Positions 1 through 9,456 are shown, numbered from the stretch's first letter. The stretch: DNA of 64,000 bases from Sulfitobacter sp. LCG007 (GCF_040801785.1 NZ_CP161805.1:1116001-1180000); one strand, 5' to 3'. The notes: generated by a model not told the origin, from the sequence alone. Made by a program: numbers and translations.

Positions 1-262
1 GGACCGAACCTGTCACGAAGCTGAGCAGTGTGGCGGCGGTGGCGATGAAGATCGTCGTGCGTCCGCCGTAGATCATCCGCGTCAGAAGATCCCGCCCGAT
101 GCTGTCCGTTCCGAGAAGGAACCGCTCCGACGAGGGTTCCCAGACGTCGCCGACCACCTCGGCCATGCCGTAGGGCGCGATCAGCGGCGCCAGGATCGCC
201 ATCAGGAAGAAGACGATGGTGAAGAAGAGGCCGATGAGTGCCCCGACGGGAATCCTCATCAT
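1..262 (-). CDS. ABC transporter permease, DppC/OppC type (partial, N-terminal part)
   Basis: This is the N-terminal 87 residues of an inner-membrane permease of a peptide/nickel-type ABC importer; the rest lies beyond the window start. One hydrophobic membrane segment (about residues 8-27) is followed by the family-typical periplasmic stretch containing LLGTDSIGRDLLTRMIYGGR, as in the OppC_N region of DppC/OppC. Two adjacent ATG codons are possible starts (262 and 259), both behind an AAGGAT Shine-Dalgarno sequence. It follows the DppB-type permease by 82 bases on the same strand and should be its partner. Substrate cannot be told from this fragment. Confidence 0.85.
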   Translation of the reverse strand, partial: MMRIPVGALIGLFFTIVFFLMAILAPLIAPYGMAEVVGDVWEPSSERFLLGTDSIGRDLLTRMIYGGRTTIFIATAATLLSFVTGSV

Positions 263-344
263 GCGATCCTTCCCTTCGCCGAATTGACATGCGGGACAGG
301 AGCGGGTGGTGTCGCGGGCATTGCCCGGAAGTGCGGCGCAAGCG

Positions 345-1301
345 TCATTTCGGATGCCTCAGTCGCGGATTGGTGAGGATCGACACGATATCGGCCACGA
401 GATTGAGCGCGATGTAGACCGCGGCGAAGATCAGCCCGCAGGCCTGCACCACCGGTACGTCCCGCTTGGCGACGTGGTCGACGAGATACTGGCCCATGCC
501 GGGATAGGCGAAGACCACCTCCACCACGACGACGCCGACGACGAGATAGGCGAGGTTCAGCATCACCACGTTGACGATCGGAGCGATCGCGTTCGGAAAG
601 GCGTGGCGGCGGATGATCTTGAGCATCGGGAGACCCTTGAGTTCCGCGGTCTCGATATAGGCCGACTGCATGACGTTGAGGATCGCGGCGCGGGTCATCC
701 GCATCATATGCGCCAGCACAACGAGCGTCAGCACCATCACCGGGATGGCGATGGCGTTCAGCTTCTGGCCAAGGCTCATGCTGTCGTTGATGATCGACAC
801 CGAGGAGAACCAGCCGAGGCGGATCGCGACCCAGTAGATCAGCAGGTAGCCGATCATGAATTCAGGAATGGAGATGGTGGTCAGCGTGACCGCCGAGATC
901 AGCCGGTCGGGCCAGCGATCCTTGTAGCGCACGGCAAGCAGACCGAGGAAGATGGCCAGCGGGACGGAAATCAGCGCGGCCCAGAAGGCGAGGAAGAGCG
1001 TGTTCCCGAGCCGGACGCCCAGGCTTTCGCCGATGTCGCGGCCATTGGTCAGGGCGGTGCCCAGATCGCCGTGCAAGATGCCTCCGACCCACGACAGGTA
1101 GCGGCTGACGGCGGACTGGTCGAGGCCGAGTTCGCGGCGCAGGTTTGCCAGCGCCTCGGGCGTTGCGGACTGTCCCAGAATGGATTGCGCCACGTCGCCG
1201 GGAAGGATCGAGGTTCCGACGAAGATCAGCACCGAGGCGGCGGCGAGCAACAGGAAACCCAGCGCGAGGCGCTGGGCAACCAGTTTCAGGATGGGGTGCA
1301 T
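345..1301 (-). CDS. ABC transporter permease, DppB/OppB type
   Basis: This 318-residue inner-membrane permease has the DppB/OppB layout: an N-terminal membrane segment (LALGFLLLAAASVLIFVGTS), the motif LGLDQSAVSRYLSWVGGILHGDLG with GRDIGESLG typical of this family, then five further hydrophobic helices. The EAA-type loop appears near residue 230 as TAELKGLPMLKIIRRHAFPNA. It starts 13 bases after the stop of the binding-protein gene, so it is translated in the same operon. It should pair with the downstream DppC-type permease and import an oligopeptide-like or nickel-like solute. The ATPase genes, if linked, lie outside the window. Confidence 0.9.
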   Translation of the reverse strand: MHPILKLVAQRLALGFLLLAAASVLIFVGTSILPGDVAQSILGQSATPEALANLRRELGLDQSAVSRYLSWVGGILHGDLGTALTNGRDIGESLGVRLGNTLFLAFWAALISVPLAIFLGLLAVRYKDRWPDRLISAVTLTTISIPEFMIGYLLIYWVAIRLGWFSSVSIINDSMSLGQKLNAIAIPVMVLTLVVLAHMMRMTRAAILNVMQSAYIETAELKGLPMLKIIRRHAFPNAIAPIVNVVMLNLAYLVVGVVVVEVVFAYPGMGQYLVDHVAKRDVPVVQACGLIFAAVYIALNLVADIVSILTNPRLRHPK

Positions 1302-1314
1302 CGGGCTCGCTGTC

Positions 1315-2907
1315 CTATGCCTTGACCCAGCACTTGATGTTCGCCTTGTTCGACATGAACTCGCCGTTCGAATCCTCGACCCAGCCGCCGATGCTGTCGG
1401 AAACGCCCGAGATGTAGTCGTTGAACATGGGCAGGATCAGGCCGCCTTCGTCGCGCAGCATCATCGCCATTTTGGAATAGATTTCCTTGCGCTTCGCCTC
1501 GTCGATCTCGCCACGGGCGGCAAGCAGCATCTCGTCGAACTCAGGGCGCTTCCAGCGGGTGTCGTTCCAGTCCGCGGTCGAAAGATAGGCGGTGGTGTAC
1601 ATCTGGTCCTGCACCGGGCGGCCGCCCCAGTAGGAGGCACAGAAGGGTTGCGCGTTCCAGACTTCGGTCCAGTAGCCGTCATTCGGCTCGCGCTTGATCT
1701 CGAGCGGGATGCCGGCTGCCTGGGCGGTCTGCTGGAAAAGCGCTGCCGCGTCGACGGCGCCCGGAAAGGCCCCGTCGGCGGTGCGCAGGATGATCGGCGA
1801 TCCGTCGTGGCCGGAGGCCTTGTAGTGCTCCGCCGCCTTTTCAAGATCGAACTCGCGCTGCGGGATCGACTCGTCGAAGAGCGGGTAGCTGCTGTTGATC
1901 GGGAAGTCATTGCCGATCGTGCCGTAGCCGCGCAGGATCTTGTCGACCATCTCTTCGCGGTTGATCGCGTATTTCAGTGCCAGCCGCAGGTCGTTGTTGT
2001 CAAAAGGCGCGGTGTCGATGTGCATGATGAACACGTAGTGACCCGGCCCGGCGGCGGATTCGACCGTGATGTTGGGCGCACGGCCCAGCAGATCGGCGAT
2101 CTTGGGCTCGACCCGGTTGATCATGTGCACCTGACCCGACTGCAGCGCGGCGGTGCGCGCGGTGGCGTCGTTCAGGACATAGACCTCGGAGAATTCCGCG
2201 AAGCCGCGGTTCTCGGCGTCCCAGTAGTTCTCGCGGCGCTTGTAGCCATGGCGCACGCCCGGCTCGTCGAACTCGATGGTGTAAGGGCCGGTGCCGATGC
2301 CCGCGCCGGGATTGTCGATCCCGCCGCCGGGCTGGATCATCAGGTGGTAGTCGGTCATCAGGTAGGGCAGGTCGGCGGAGGCCGTCGACATCTCGACGAT
2401 GAAGTTGTCGCCGTCCACCTTCATGCTCTCGATGCCGCGCATGATGCCGAGCGCGCCGGACTGGCTGTTCTCGTCCGAATGGCGCTGCATTGTCTTCAGC
2501 ACGTCGTCCGGAGTCATGGTCTGCCCGTTGGAGAACTCGACGCCCTTGCGGATCTTGAACGCCCAGGTCTTGGCGTCGGCGCTTGCCTCGGCGCTTTCGG
2601 CCAGGCGGTAATCGAGCTGTCCGTCCGGTGTCAGCTCGAGCAGCGTCTCGCCCCAGTGGCGGATGTTCGTCAACGGAACCTCGGACGCCGTCAGCGCCGG
2701 GTCCATCGTGTTCGTGCTTTCACCGCCCGACAGACCGGACTTGATCGTGCCGCCCCGCACGGGGCCCTCGGCACGTGCCTTGTCGGCCAGCATCGCGTTC
2801 GCGGCTGCCGCCGTAAAACCCAGGGCGGCTGCGCGTCCCGCGAATTCGCGGCGCGTCATGAGACCCTTGGTCACGCGGCTGCTGAGATAGTCCAGTTTGT
2901 CGTTCAT
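1315..2907 (-). CDS. ABC transporter substrate-binding protein, family 5 (peptide/nickel type)
   Basis: This 530-residue periplasmic solute-binding protein belongs to the SBP_bac_5 family (DppA/OppA-like). The N terminus carries a twin-arginine signal, MTRREFAGRAAALGFTAAAA ending near AKARA (about residue 45), so it is probably exported folded by Tat. Family landmarks include WAFKIRKGVEFSNGQTMTPDDV, GTGPYTI and LRLALKYAINREEMVDKI. The start at 2907 is preceded by GGGAGACGACG. It is the first transporter gene of the minus-strand operon, followed by the two permeases. The CocE-like hydrolase gene lies 114 bases upstream on the same strand, which suggests but does not prove that the imported solute is an ester- or amide-containing compound. 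Confidence 0.92.
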   Translation of the reverse strand: MNDKLDYLSSRVTKGLMTRREFAGRAAALGFTAAAANAMLADKARAEGPVRGGTIKSGLSGGESTNTMDPALTASEVPLTNIRHWGETLLELTPDGQLDYRLAESAEASADAKTWAFKIRKGVEFSNGQTMTPDDVLKTMQRHSDENSQSGALGIMRGIESMKVDGDNFIVEMSTASADLPYLMTDYHLMIQPGGGIDNPGAGIGTGPYTIEFDEPGVRHGYKRRENYWDAENRGFAEFSEVYVLNDATARTAALQSGQVHMINRVEPKIADLLGRAPNITVESAAGPGHYVFIMHIDTAPFDNNDLRLALKYAINREEMVDKILRGYGTIGNDFPINSSYPLFDESIPQREFDLEKAAEHYKASGHDGSPIILRTADGAFPGAVDAAALFQQTAQAAGIPLEIKREPNDGYWTEVWNAQPFCASYWGGRPVQDQMYTTAYLSTADWNDTRWKRPEFDEMLLAARGEIDEAKRKEIYSKMAMMLRDEGGLILPMFNDYISGVSDSIGGWVEDSNGEFMSNKANIKCWVKA

Positions 2908-3021
2908 CGTCGTCTCCCGTGTTGAATCGCGTCATGGCGACGTTTTTATTGATTGATGAGTCAAGCTTGCCGATTTTGACCCGTGTCGCAAGGATTAATA
3001 CCCTGCGGACATGGCGCGCGG

Positions 3022-5016
3022 CTAGAGCATGTCTCGTGGAATGGCATCCTCTGTGTTGCGTTCGTAGAGAAGCCTGTCGTCCTCCCAGGCTTCGATCCGC
3101 GCCCTGAGATGAAAGCATTCGGCATCAGACCACATCTCGCAGCGCGCCTCGGTGCGCAGGCGCTTTCCGTCGCGCTCGGTCTCGTCGCTCCAGTGGCATG
3201 CGCCGCGCGCCGACAGCGGATCGTCGGGATGGATATCCCACCGCTCGCGCGCAATCGACCCGGTGATGATCCCGTGCACCGCGTCGCGGGTCTTGCCGAA
3301 ATCGTCCTCGATCACGAGGCTGACGGTCCCCGTCGCCATGTCGGTCTCCTGTCGCCGTACATTGGCGGCTTCGCGCAGCACATCGTGTTCCCAGGGAGCC
3401 GCCGCGGCCGGGGGCTCGAACCCTGCCTCGTCGCCCGCGGCCGCGGGCCGCACCGGCAGCGACAGGGTTCCCTCGGTGAGGGTCAGCTCAACGGGTGCCG
3501 GTGATGGCCAGACGAGAGGCCAGTAGGCGGAAGAGACTGCAACCCGCAGGCGATGCCCCTTCGGAAGGCGATAGGCGATATGGTCGAGCGCGACTCTGAT
3601 CTCGACAGGAGCGTCCGTCGGCAGGTCGGTCGGTTCGGCGTGACCTTCCCGGTGGGTCAGGTTCAGCACGCCATAGGTGATCCGCGTCGAGGCGCCGTCC
3701 GGATGCACATGGCAGAGCCTCACGGCGATCTGGGCCTTCGGGCGATCGCTGGACAGGCGCAGCGTCACGGCGGGCGCCCCGACGATGTCGATGTCAGCTT
3801 CGGCCGGCGGGGCGTCGAAGCAGGCCGAGAACGCATCGTCGCCGCGCTGGTCGCCCGGCATTTCAGGTCCGAGCCAGATCGCGCAATACTCTCCCGAAGC
3901 CGCGCCGCAATGCTGGGGCGAACGTATGCGTGCCGACAGCCGGGCCGGCGAAGGCGCCAGTCCCGCGTCGGTCAGGTACATTCGCTGCCGCGGGATCGCG
4001 CTGCCCGCGCCGTTATCCTCGGCGATCCAGCGGCCCGGACGCTCGGCGTACCAGGTCGCGGGACGCACGCCGTCCATGAGATAGGCGCGGTAGTCGGGGT
4101 CCTTCTCGACGCCGGTGTCGATATCCTTGAGCCAGCGGTCCCACCAGCGCAGCGCCTCCTGCAGGAAGCCGATGCGCGGCTCGGGCACTGCGAAATGTGG
4201 ATACTTGTGGACCCAGGGCCCGACGATGCCCTTTGCGCCGGGAAGGTTCTCGACAAGTTGGGGAACGGCGTTCTTGTAGCTGTCGCCCCAGCCGCCGATG
4301 GCCAGAACCCTGGCCTTGATCGCGGAATAATCCTCGCAGACCGATCCGTGGCGCCAGTATGCGTCGCGGCGCTGGTGACGCAGCCACACGGCAGGCAGGA
4401 AAGGTTCGTTCTTCAGCCGCTCGAGCCACATCTCGCGCCAGTCGTCCGGGCGCAGGGTAGGGTCGGGCGGACGGGACGAGTACGACCACATGGTCGCGCC
4501 CCAGCCGAGGTTCTCGTTCAGCAGGCAGCCGCCCTTGTAGTGGATGTCGTCCGCGAAGCGGTCGACGGTCGAGCACAGCGTGATGACGGCCTTCAGCGGT
4601 TCCGGCGCCAGCGCGGCGACCTGCAGCCCGTTGAAGCCGCCCCAGCTGATGCCCATCATCCCGACCGTGCCGGAACACCACTCCTGCGCCGCCAGCCAGT
4701 CGATCACCTCGACCGCGTCGGCCTGTTCCTGGGCGGTGTATTCGTCCTCCATCAGCCCTTCGCTGTCGCCGTTGCCGCGCATGTCGACACGGATGCAGGC
4801 ATAGCCGCGCTCGGCGAACCATGGATGGGTCAGGGCGTCGCGCGCCACGGTTCCGTCGCGCTTGCGGTAGGGGAGGTATTCCAGAATGGCCGGAACCGGA
4901 TCGTTCGCGGCATCCTTCGGCATCCAGACCCGGGCGGAAAGGCGGCATCCGTCCGAAAGCACGATTCCCATGTCGGGGATTTCTTCGATCTCGCGGAGGG
5001 TGCTTCGGGCTGGCAT
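3022..5016 (-). CDS. CocE/NonD family hydrolase (X-Pro dipeptidyl peptidase-like)
   Basis: This is a 664-residue serine hydrolase of the CocE/NonD (peptidase S15) family, which includes cocaine esterase, alpha-amino-acid ester hydrolases and glutaryl acylases. An alpha/beta hydrolase domain fills the first half: ILEYLPYRKRDGT, the oxyanion region RVDMRGNGDSEG, and the nucleophile elbow GISWGG with Ser124. Later GGWGDSY (candidate catalytic Asp) and GPWVHK (candidate catalytic His) complete a triad. The second half is the C-terminal jelly-roll typical of the family. No signal peptide is obvious, so it is probably cytoplasmic. The start at 5016 has an ACGAGG ribosome site. Its position at the head of the transporter gene run fits intracellular cleavage of an imported compound. 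The substrate is unknown. Confidence 0.85.
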   Translation of the reverse strand: MPARSTLREIEEIPDMGIVLSDGCRLSARVWMPKDAANDPVPAILEYLPYRKRDGTVARDALTHPWFAERGYACIRVDMRGNGDSEGLMEDEYTAQEQADAVEVIDWLAAQEWCSGTVGMMGISWGGFNGLQVAALAPEPLKAVITLCSTVDRFADDIHYKGGCLLNENLGWGATMWSYSSRPPDPTLRPDDWREMWLERLKNEPFLPAVWLRHQRRDAYWRHGSVCEDYSAIKARVLAIGGWGDSYKNAVPQLVENLPGAKGIVGPWVHKYPHFAVPEPRIGFLQEALRWWDRWLKDIDTGVEKDPDYRAYLMDGVRPATWYAERPGRWIAEDNGAGSAIPRQRMYLTDAGLAPSPARLSARIRSPQHCGAASGEYCAIWLGPEMPGDQRGDDAFSACFDAPPAEADIDIVGAPAVTLRLSSDRPKAQIAVRLCHVHPDGASTRITYGVLNLTHREGHAEPTDLPTDAPVEIRVALDHIAYRLPKGHRLRVAVSSAYWPLVWPSPAPVELTLTEGTLSLPVRPAAAGDEAGFEPPAAAAPWEHDVLREAANVRRQETDMATGTVSLVIEDDFGKTRDAVHGIITGSIARERWDIHPDDPLSARGACHWSDETERDGKRLRTEARCEMWSDAECFHLRARIEAWEDDRLLYERNTEDAIPRDML

Positions 5017-5151
5017 GGGCGGAACCTCGTTTTTTGCCGCCTTGGTGTCAACCGTGTAACCGCAAGGGTCGCCACAACGATGCCTGTCTTCGTAATATAA
5101 ATAATGATTACAGATGCTTAAGGCGCGAACGTGGAGGGCTCACCCGCCGTC

Positions 5152-5598
5152 TCAGCGATCCTGCGTGTCCAGCCAGATCGTCACCGGACCGTCATTGACC
5201 AGCGCCACGCTCATGTCGGCGCCGAAGCGCCCGGTGTCGACGGGTATCCCGAGCGTCGCGAGATGGCGCGCGAAATGCTCGTAGAGCGATTTCGCCCTTT
5301 CCGGCGGCGCTGCGCGCGAGAAGCCGGGCCGGTTGCCGCGCGAAGTATCCGCGGCGAGGGTGAACTGGCTGACCACCAGCGCCCCTCCGCCGGTATCGGC
5401 CAGCGCGCGGTTCATCTTGCCGTCCGCGTCCCTGAACAGGCGCAGCTTCGAGACCCGCAGCGCCAGCGCCTCTGCCACCGCTTCGTCGTCTTCCGGCATC
5501 GCGCAGACGAGGATCAGCAGGCCCGCTCCGATGGCGCCGACGCGCTGCCCGTCGACGCTGACCGAGGCTTCGGACACCCTTTGCAGCAGCGCGCGCAT
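5152..5598 (-). CDS. dtd: D-aminoacyl-tRNA deacylase
   Basis: This 148-residue protein is Dtd, which hydrolyses D-aminoacyl-tRNA (and Gly-tRNA(Ala)) to stop D-residues entering proteins. It begins [17 protein letters not shown], the standard Dtd N terminus, and carries both active-site signatures: [11 protein letters not shown] (around residue 80) and [11 protein letters not shown] near the C terminus, which holds the cross-subunit Gly-Pro motif. Length matches the family (about 145-150). A longer reading frame upstream has no homology and would overlap the nitroreductase gene, so the start at 5598 is chosen. That start overlaps the nitroreductase stop by one base (TGATG), indicating translational coupling. 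Confidence 0.95.
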   Translation of the reverse strand: MRALLQRVSEASVSVDGQRVGAIGAGLLILVCAMPEDDEAVAEALALRVSKLRLFRDADGKMNRALADTGGGALVVSQFTLAADTSRGNRPGFSRAAPPERAKSLYEHFARHLATLGIPVDTGRFGADMSVALVNDGPVTIWLDTQDR

Positions 5599-6290
5599 CA
5601 GCGCACCCAGTCGATGACGTCGGCGGGCGCCGCGCGATCGGTGCGAAAGCTGTTTGCCGGGTGGCCGGGATCCGCATGGCCGAAGGAGATGGCGCAAAGG
5701 ATCATGCGGTCTTTGTCGATTGCGAAATGCGCGCGTACCGCATCGGCGTAGTAGGCGACGGCCGCCTGCTCAACCGTATCGACACCCAGAGCGCGGGCCG
5801 CGAGCGTGAAGGCGGCGACGAACCCGCCGCAGTCCATCGCGCCATATCCCGCGAGGTCGCGCGGAGACGAGACGATGGCGACATGCGGCGCGTCGAACAG
5901 CTCGTAATTGCGCATCATCTGGGCGCCCGACGCCGCCCGGTCGCCCTTCGGCACGCCCACCGCGTCGTAAAGCGCCCAGCCGCAGGCACGTCGGCGATCC
6001 GCATAGACACCGCTATAGCGTTCGGGGCCGTCCAGATCGAGCGCGGGCGCATCTTCGGCGACCGCGCGTTTCAATTCGGCACGGAAGCGGTCGGTCGCCT
6101 CGGGCGTTTCGGTGACGCTGACCTGCCAGGGCTGGGCATTGCACCAGGACGGCACCCGTTGCGCCGCCGCCACGATCCGCTCGATGGTGCCCTTCCCGAC
6201 CGGATCACGCCTGAAGGCGCGGCACGAATGGCGTTCGGCCAGAAGCGCCTCGAGGACGTCTATCCGTGAGATCTGCGGCGCGCTGTCCAT
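5598..6290 (-). CDS. Nitroreductase family protein
   Basis: This 230-residue protein is an FMN-dependent nitroreductase-fold oxidoreductase. It shows the N-terminal [22 protein letters not shown] motif (Arg and Ser contacts to FMN), [17 protein letters not shown], and a C-terminal region with [10 protein letters not shown] and CAISFGHAD that normally closes the flavin site. Length and layout fit the NfnB/NfsB-like branch with a short insertion. It probably reduces nitro or quinone compounds with NAD(P)H in the cytosol; the physiological substrate is unknown. It forms a two-gene operon with dtd by a one-base stop/start overlap. Confidence 0.88.
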   Translation of the reverse strand: MDSAPQISRIDVLEALLAERHSCRAFRRDPVGKGTIERIVAAAQRVPSWCNAQPWQVSVTETPEATDRFRAELKRAVAEDAPALDLDGPERYSGVYADRRRACGWALYDAVGVPKGDRAASGAQMMRNYELFDAPHVAIVSSPRDLAGYGAMDCGGFVAAFTLAARALGVDTVEQAAVAYYADAVRAHFAIDKDRMILCAISFGHADPGHPANSFRTDRAAPADVIDWVR

Positions 6291-6305
6291 CCGGGCTCCT
6301 CCCTG

Positions 6306-7400
6306 TCACTGCTTGCTCGCGACATACCCGAAAACCGCGGCCGCGATCAGTGCGATAATCACGGCGAAGGCGATCTTGATCGCGGAATAGGGCCGTTCGC
6401 CCTGCACCTTGCCGGTCTGGCCGTTCACGACGAAGCGGTATGTCTTGCCGCGGAACCTGTAGGCGGCCAGCCAGACCGGCAACAGGACATGCTTGAAGGT
6501 GATCGCTCCGATGTCGGTGCTGATATCGTGGATCCGCTGGCGGTCGCCGCCGATGTCGAAGCGCACGTCGCGCGCGATGACCCGGTCCATGATCTCGCGC
6601 GCCTCGGTGAAGCCGTCCTCGAGCGGGACGGCATAGCCCTCTGCCCGGAACCCGGCGAGGAACTCCGGCGCATAAGGCTCCAGCGCCGAGAGGTCCCAGG
6701 GCTGGAGCGCGTCGGTGAAGCTTTTCGGCAGGCTTTTGGAGGCCAGCACCAGAACGTCGTCGAAGAAGCGGGCGACCCTGCCCGACGCGGGACGCCAGCG
6801 CACACGCGGCACCTGCTGCTGCACCCGCTTTCCGTCGCGTATCACGGTCACGGTCTCGTAATAGACCGTGCCGCGTTCGCCGCGATAGGCCGAGCGCGTG
6901 TCGGCGTCGAAGGTCCAGTAGGGCACGTAGATGCCCTGCATCCTGCGACCCTTGCGGGCATAGGCCTTGAGCTTTCCGGGCGCGAACCAGAGCTGGCCGA
7001 GCCAGTCGCTCATGGATTGCCGCGCCGCCTCCTCGGAGAGAACGAAGGGCAGCACGCCGCGCGGCTTGATATGCCGGTGCGTACCGGTATCCGTGACCAC
7101 GGGCGTCGCGCAGAAGGGGCATTCGGTCGCATGGATATGGTCGTCCACCTCGACCTGCGCGCCGCAGTTGGGGCATTGCGTGACCCGCGTGACCTCGAAT
7201 TCGGCGTCCGGAAGGCTTTGGCGGATGGCGGCACGAAAATCGAGTTCGGCGATCGGGTGTATCTCACGCGCTTCACGCAGCTCGGTCGTGTTGCCGCAGT
7301 GATCGCACAGCATCATGCCGCTTGCCGGGTCGAAGCGCATGTCCGCCCCGCAGGTCTCGCAGGGAAAGCGATGCTCGCTCGTCTGATCGCCCGCCGCCAT
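6306..7400 (-). CDS. TFIIB-type zinc-ribbon membrane protein, YdjG-like
   Basis: This 364-residue protein has two zinc ribbons in its first 100 residues (CETCGADMRF...CDHCG and CPNCGAQV...CPFC). A large mixed middle domain follows, which contains FAPGKLKAYARKGRRMQGIYVPYWTF split by loops, and a single C-terminal membrane helix (AVIIALIAAAVFGYV, about residues 345-360). Homologues are often labelled primosomal protein N'-like or TFIIB zinc-finger proteins, but there is no helicase motif. The architecture resembles Bacillus subtilis YdjG, a membrane partner of the PspA/YdjI stress system. The ATG at 7400 is chosen because the protein similarity begins there. An SPFH gene of the YdjI kind lies about 900 bases away. 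Exact role unknown. Confidence 0.75.
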   Translation of the reverse strand: MAAGDQTSEHRFPCETCGADMRFDPASGMMLCDHCGNTTELREAREIHPIAELDFRAAIRQSLPDAEFEVTRVTQCPNCGAQVEVDDHIHATECPFCATPVVTDTGTHRHIKPRGVLPFVLSEEAARQSMSDWLGQLWFAPGKLKAYARKGRRMQGIYVPYWTFDADTRSAYRGERGTVYYETVTVIRDGKRVQQQVPRVRWRPASGRVARFFDDVLVLASKSLPKSFTDALQPWDLSALEPYAPEFLAGFRAEGYAVPLEDGFTEAREIMDRVIARDVRFDIGGDRQRIHDISTDIGAITFKHVLLPVWLAAYRFRGKTYRFVVNGQTGKVQGERPYSAIKIAFAVIIALIAAAVFGYVASKQ

Positions 7401-7562
7401 TCCGCCCGAACCCCGGTTTGCTGCCCGCAACGTCTTGGCTTGGCTGAGGCGGGCAGTCAAGGCGGGCGCGTTCCCGCCGCGGGGTCGGCGGAGCACCGCG
7501 CAGGAACAACTGTGGCGCGGCGACGTTTTTTCCCTGTCGAAGCAATGAAAAAGGAGACCGCC

Positions 7563-7754
7563 ATGGCCGATGAGAAAGAGATCAGGGATGACCGGGTGAG
7601 CGACGAGGCCCTGGGCGCCGGAGGATCCGTATCGCAGGGCGGGCGGCAGGGTGGACGGCTTGCCCGCGATATCGGCACCCGCGATGAACTGAAACGCTCA
7701 CAGGAGCGCCCCGCGGGCGTAACCCGCGTTGAAAAGAGCGACGAGGAGGACTGA
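7563..7754 (+). CDS. Small hydrophilic protein of unknown function (63 aa)
   Basis: This 63-residue charged protein begins MADEKEIRDDRVSDEALGAGG and ends in RVEKSDEED; it has a Gly/Gln/Arg-rich centre (SVSQGGRQGGRLARDIGTRDELKR) and no membrane segment or cysteine. The start at 7563 is fixed by a strong AAGGAG placed seven to eight bases upstream; an in-frame ATG at 7545 would lie before that site. It ends two bases before the host-attachment gene, so the two are co-translated. Composition suggests a disordered or stress-type protein. I do not recognise a family. Confidence 0.72.
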   Translation: MADEKEIRDDRVSDEALGAGGSVSQGGRQGGRLARDIGTRDELKRSQERPAGVTRVEKSDEED

Positions 7755-7756
7755 GC

Positions 7757-8215
7757 ATGTCGGAACTGAAAACTGACGCGCTGATCGTCGTCGCCGATGG
7801 CGAGAAAGCGCTTTACCTTCGCAATCTCGGCGACGCGGAGTTTCCCAACTTCCAGGTCGAGCGTGTGACCGAGCAGGAGAATCCTCCCACGCATGAACAG
7901 GGCACCCATGCGCCGGGCCGCATGAACGACGGGGGGCCGGGACAGAAGTCCGCGCTGGCCGACACGGACTGGCACGCGCTGGAAAAGGAGCGCTTCGCGC
8001 ATGACATCGCGGACCGCCTTTACGCGATGGCGCACAAGGGGCGCTTCGACCGGCTGATATTGGTGGCCAGTTCGACGGTTCTGGGCGAACTTCGCGGCAC
8101 GCTGCACAAGGAAGTATCGGACAAGGTCGTGGCCGAGATCCCGAAGGTGCTGACCAATCATCCGCTCGATCAGATCGAAAAGATCGTTCAGGGCGAATTC
8201 GCGGCGGCATCCTGA
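7757..8215 (+). CDS. Host attachment family protein (baeRF-like)
   Basis: This 152-residue protein belongs to the host_attach family (PF10116), first named for a gene needed for Agrobacterium attachment and later grouped with the bacterial archaeo-eukaryotic release factor-like (baeRF) superfamily. Visible signatures are DALIVVADGEKALYLRN at the N terminus, the central HEQGTHAPGRMNDGGPGQKSA loop split over residues 45-66, and the C-terminal FDRLILVASSTVLGELRGTLH. The family name implies a role in contact, but a ribosome- or RNA-related role is equally possible. It is co-transcribed with the 63-residue gene just upstream and has a GAGGA ribosome site. Confidence 0.85.
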   Translation: MSELKTDALIVVADGEKALYLRNLGDAEFPNFQVERVTEQENPPTHEQGTHAPGRMNDGGPGQKSALADTDWHALEKERFAHDIADRLYAMAHKGRFDRLILVASSTVLGELRGTLHKEVSDKVVAEIPKVLTNHPLDQIEKIVQGEFAAAS

Positions 8216-8302
8216 AGCCCCGCCACTTCTGACGAAGCCCGCGGGCCGGCGCATTCCGTTGCGCCGGTCCTTTGCACGAAGGTGACGCCGGGAATGCGCC
8301 CC

Positions 8303-9433
8303 TCAGGCTTCCGGAGGGGGCGGGGGAAGGATGGTGAAGAGCCGGGCGAGTTCCTCGACGTCGTCCGCGTGCATCCATCCATCCTGTCCCGGCGTCCACA
8401 CATGGCTTTCACGCGTCAGGCTGCCGTCCGAGACCATCCGTCCCATCGCCGCCTTGGAAAAAGGCCCCTTCGTCCTGCCGCCCTCCGCCACATGCCAGAC
8501 CTTCTCGACCGGAGGCGGCGGAGGCGGCGGCGCTGCATGGGACACGGTTTCGACAGGGGCGGATGCTGCGGGTCGCGGACCCCATGGGCCTGCCTCGGCA
8601 ACGCTGCGCCCGATCTGCATCCCCAGGCCTGCGCCGATGCCGGCCTGAATCGCGCCCGCGCCTGCGCCGTCCTGTCCCAGTGCCTCGGCGGTCTGGAAGC
8701 GGGTGTACCCGTCCAGATCGCCCACCATGCCCATCGAGGTGCGCTTGTCGAGCACGGCCTCTACCGCCGGGGGCAATGAGATGTTTTCGATATAGAGCTC
8801 CGGCATGGACAGGCCGTATTCGGCCAGTTGAGGATCGGTCTCCTGCGCCACGAGCTTGCCCAGTTCGCGCGTATTGGCAGCCATGTCGAGCACCGAGATG
8901 TTCGAGCGCGCCAGCGTCCGCGAGACCTCCTGCACCAGCACGTTGCGGATCTGGAAGGTGATCTCGCTGGTGGTGAATTCGCCGTCGGTCCCGACGATCT
9001 CGGTCATGAAGCGCGCGGGATCGGCTACCCGGATCGAGTATGTTCCGAATGCGCGCAGACGCACCGGGCCGAACTCCGGATCGCGGCAGATGATCGGATT
9101 TTTGGTGCCCCATTTCAGATCGTTGAAGCGGGTGGTGTTGACGAAATAGATCTCGGACTTGAACGGGCTGCGGAATCCGTGATCCCAGTGCTGAAGCTTG
9201 GTCATGACCGGCATGTTGTTGGTTTCGAGCAGATAGAGCCCGGGTGAAAACACATCCGCGATCTGGCCCTCGTGCACGAAGACCGCCGCCTGTCCCTCGC
9301 GCACCGTAAGCTTCGCGCCGTACTTGATCTCGTGCCCTTCGCGCTCGAACCGCCAGACGATCGTATCGCGTGTGTCATCGGTCCAGTGGATGACGTCGAT
9401 GAATTCGCCGGAGAGGAAGTCGAAGATGCTCAT
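8303..9433 (-). CDS. SPFH-domain protein with C-terminal GYF_2 domain (YdjI-like)
   Basis: This 376-residue protein has an SPFH/Band-7-type domain over about residues 30-250 (KLTVREGQAAVFVHEGQIAD, then TYSIRVADPARFM, and a coiled stretch ending near the Gly/Ala-rich GAGAGAIQAGIGAGLG). After a proline-rich linker (PPPPPPPVEKVWHV) comes a GYF_2/DUF4339-type domain (GGRTKGPFSKAAMGRMV...TPGQDGW). The SPFH part resembles B. subtilis YdjI and 'virion core protein' homologues, in which a zinc ribbon usually occupies the C terminus instead of GYF. It probably forms membrane-associated oligomeric scaffolds. It is the last gene of the 12643-8303 minus-strand operon with DUF2927, TelA and XpaC, spaced 23 bases from the lipoprotein gene. 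Confidence 0.85.
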   Translation of the reverse strand: MSIFDFLSGEFIDVIHWTDDTRDTIVWRFEREGHEIKYGAKLTVREGQAAVFVHEGQIADVFSPGLYLLETNNMPVMTKLQHWDHGFRSPFKSEIYFVNTTRFNDLKWGTKNPIICRDPEFGPVRLRAFGTYSIRVADPARFMTEIVGTDGEFTTSEITFQIRNVLVQEVSRTLARSNISVLDMAANTRELGKLVAQETDPQLAEYGLSMPELYIENISLPPAVEAVLDKRTSMGMVGDLDGYTRFQTAEALGQDGAGAGAIQAGIGAGLGMQIGRSVAEAGPWGPRPAASAPVETVSHAAPPPPPPPVEKVWHVAEGGRTKGPFSKAAMGRMVSDGSLTRESHVWTPGQDGWMHADDVEELARLFTILPPPPPEA

Positions 9434-9456
9434 GGCAATGGTTCCTGTGTCGTCGT

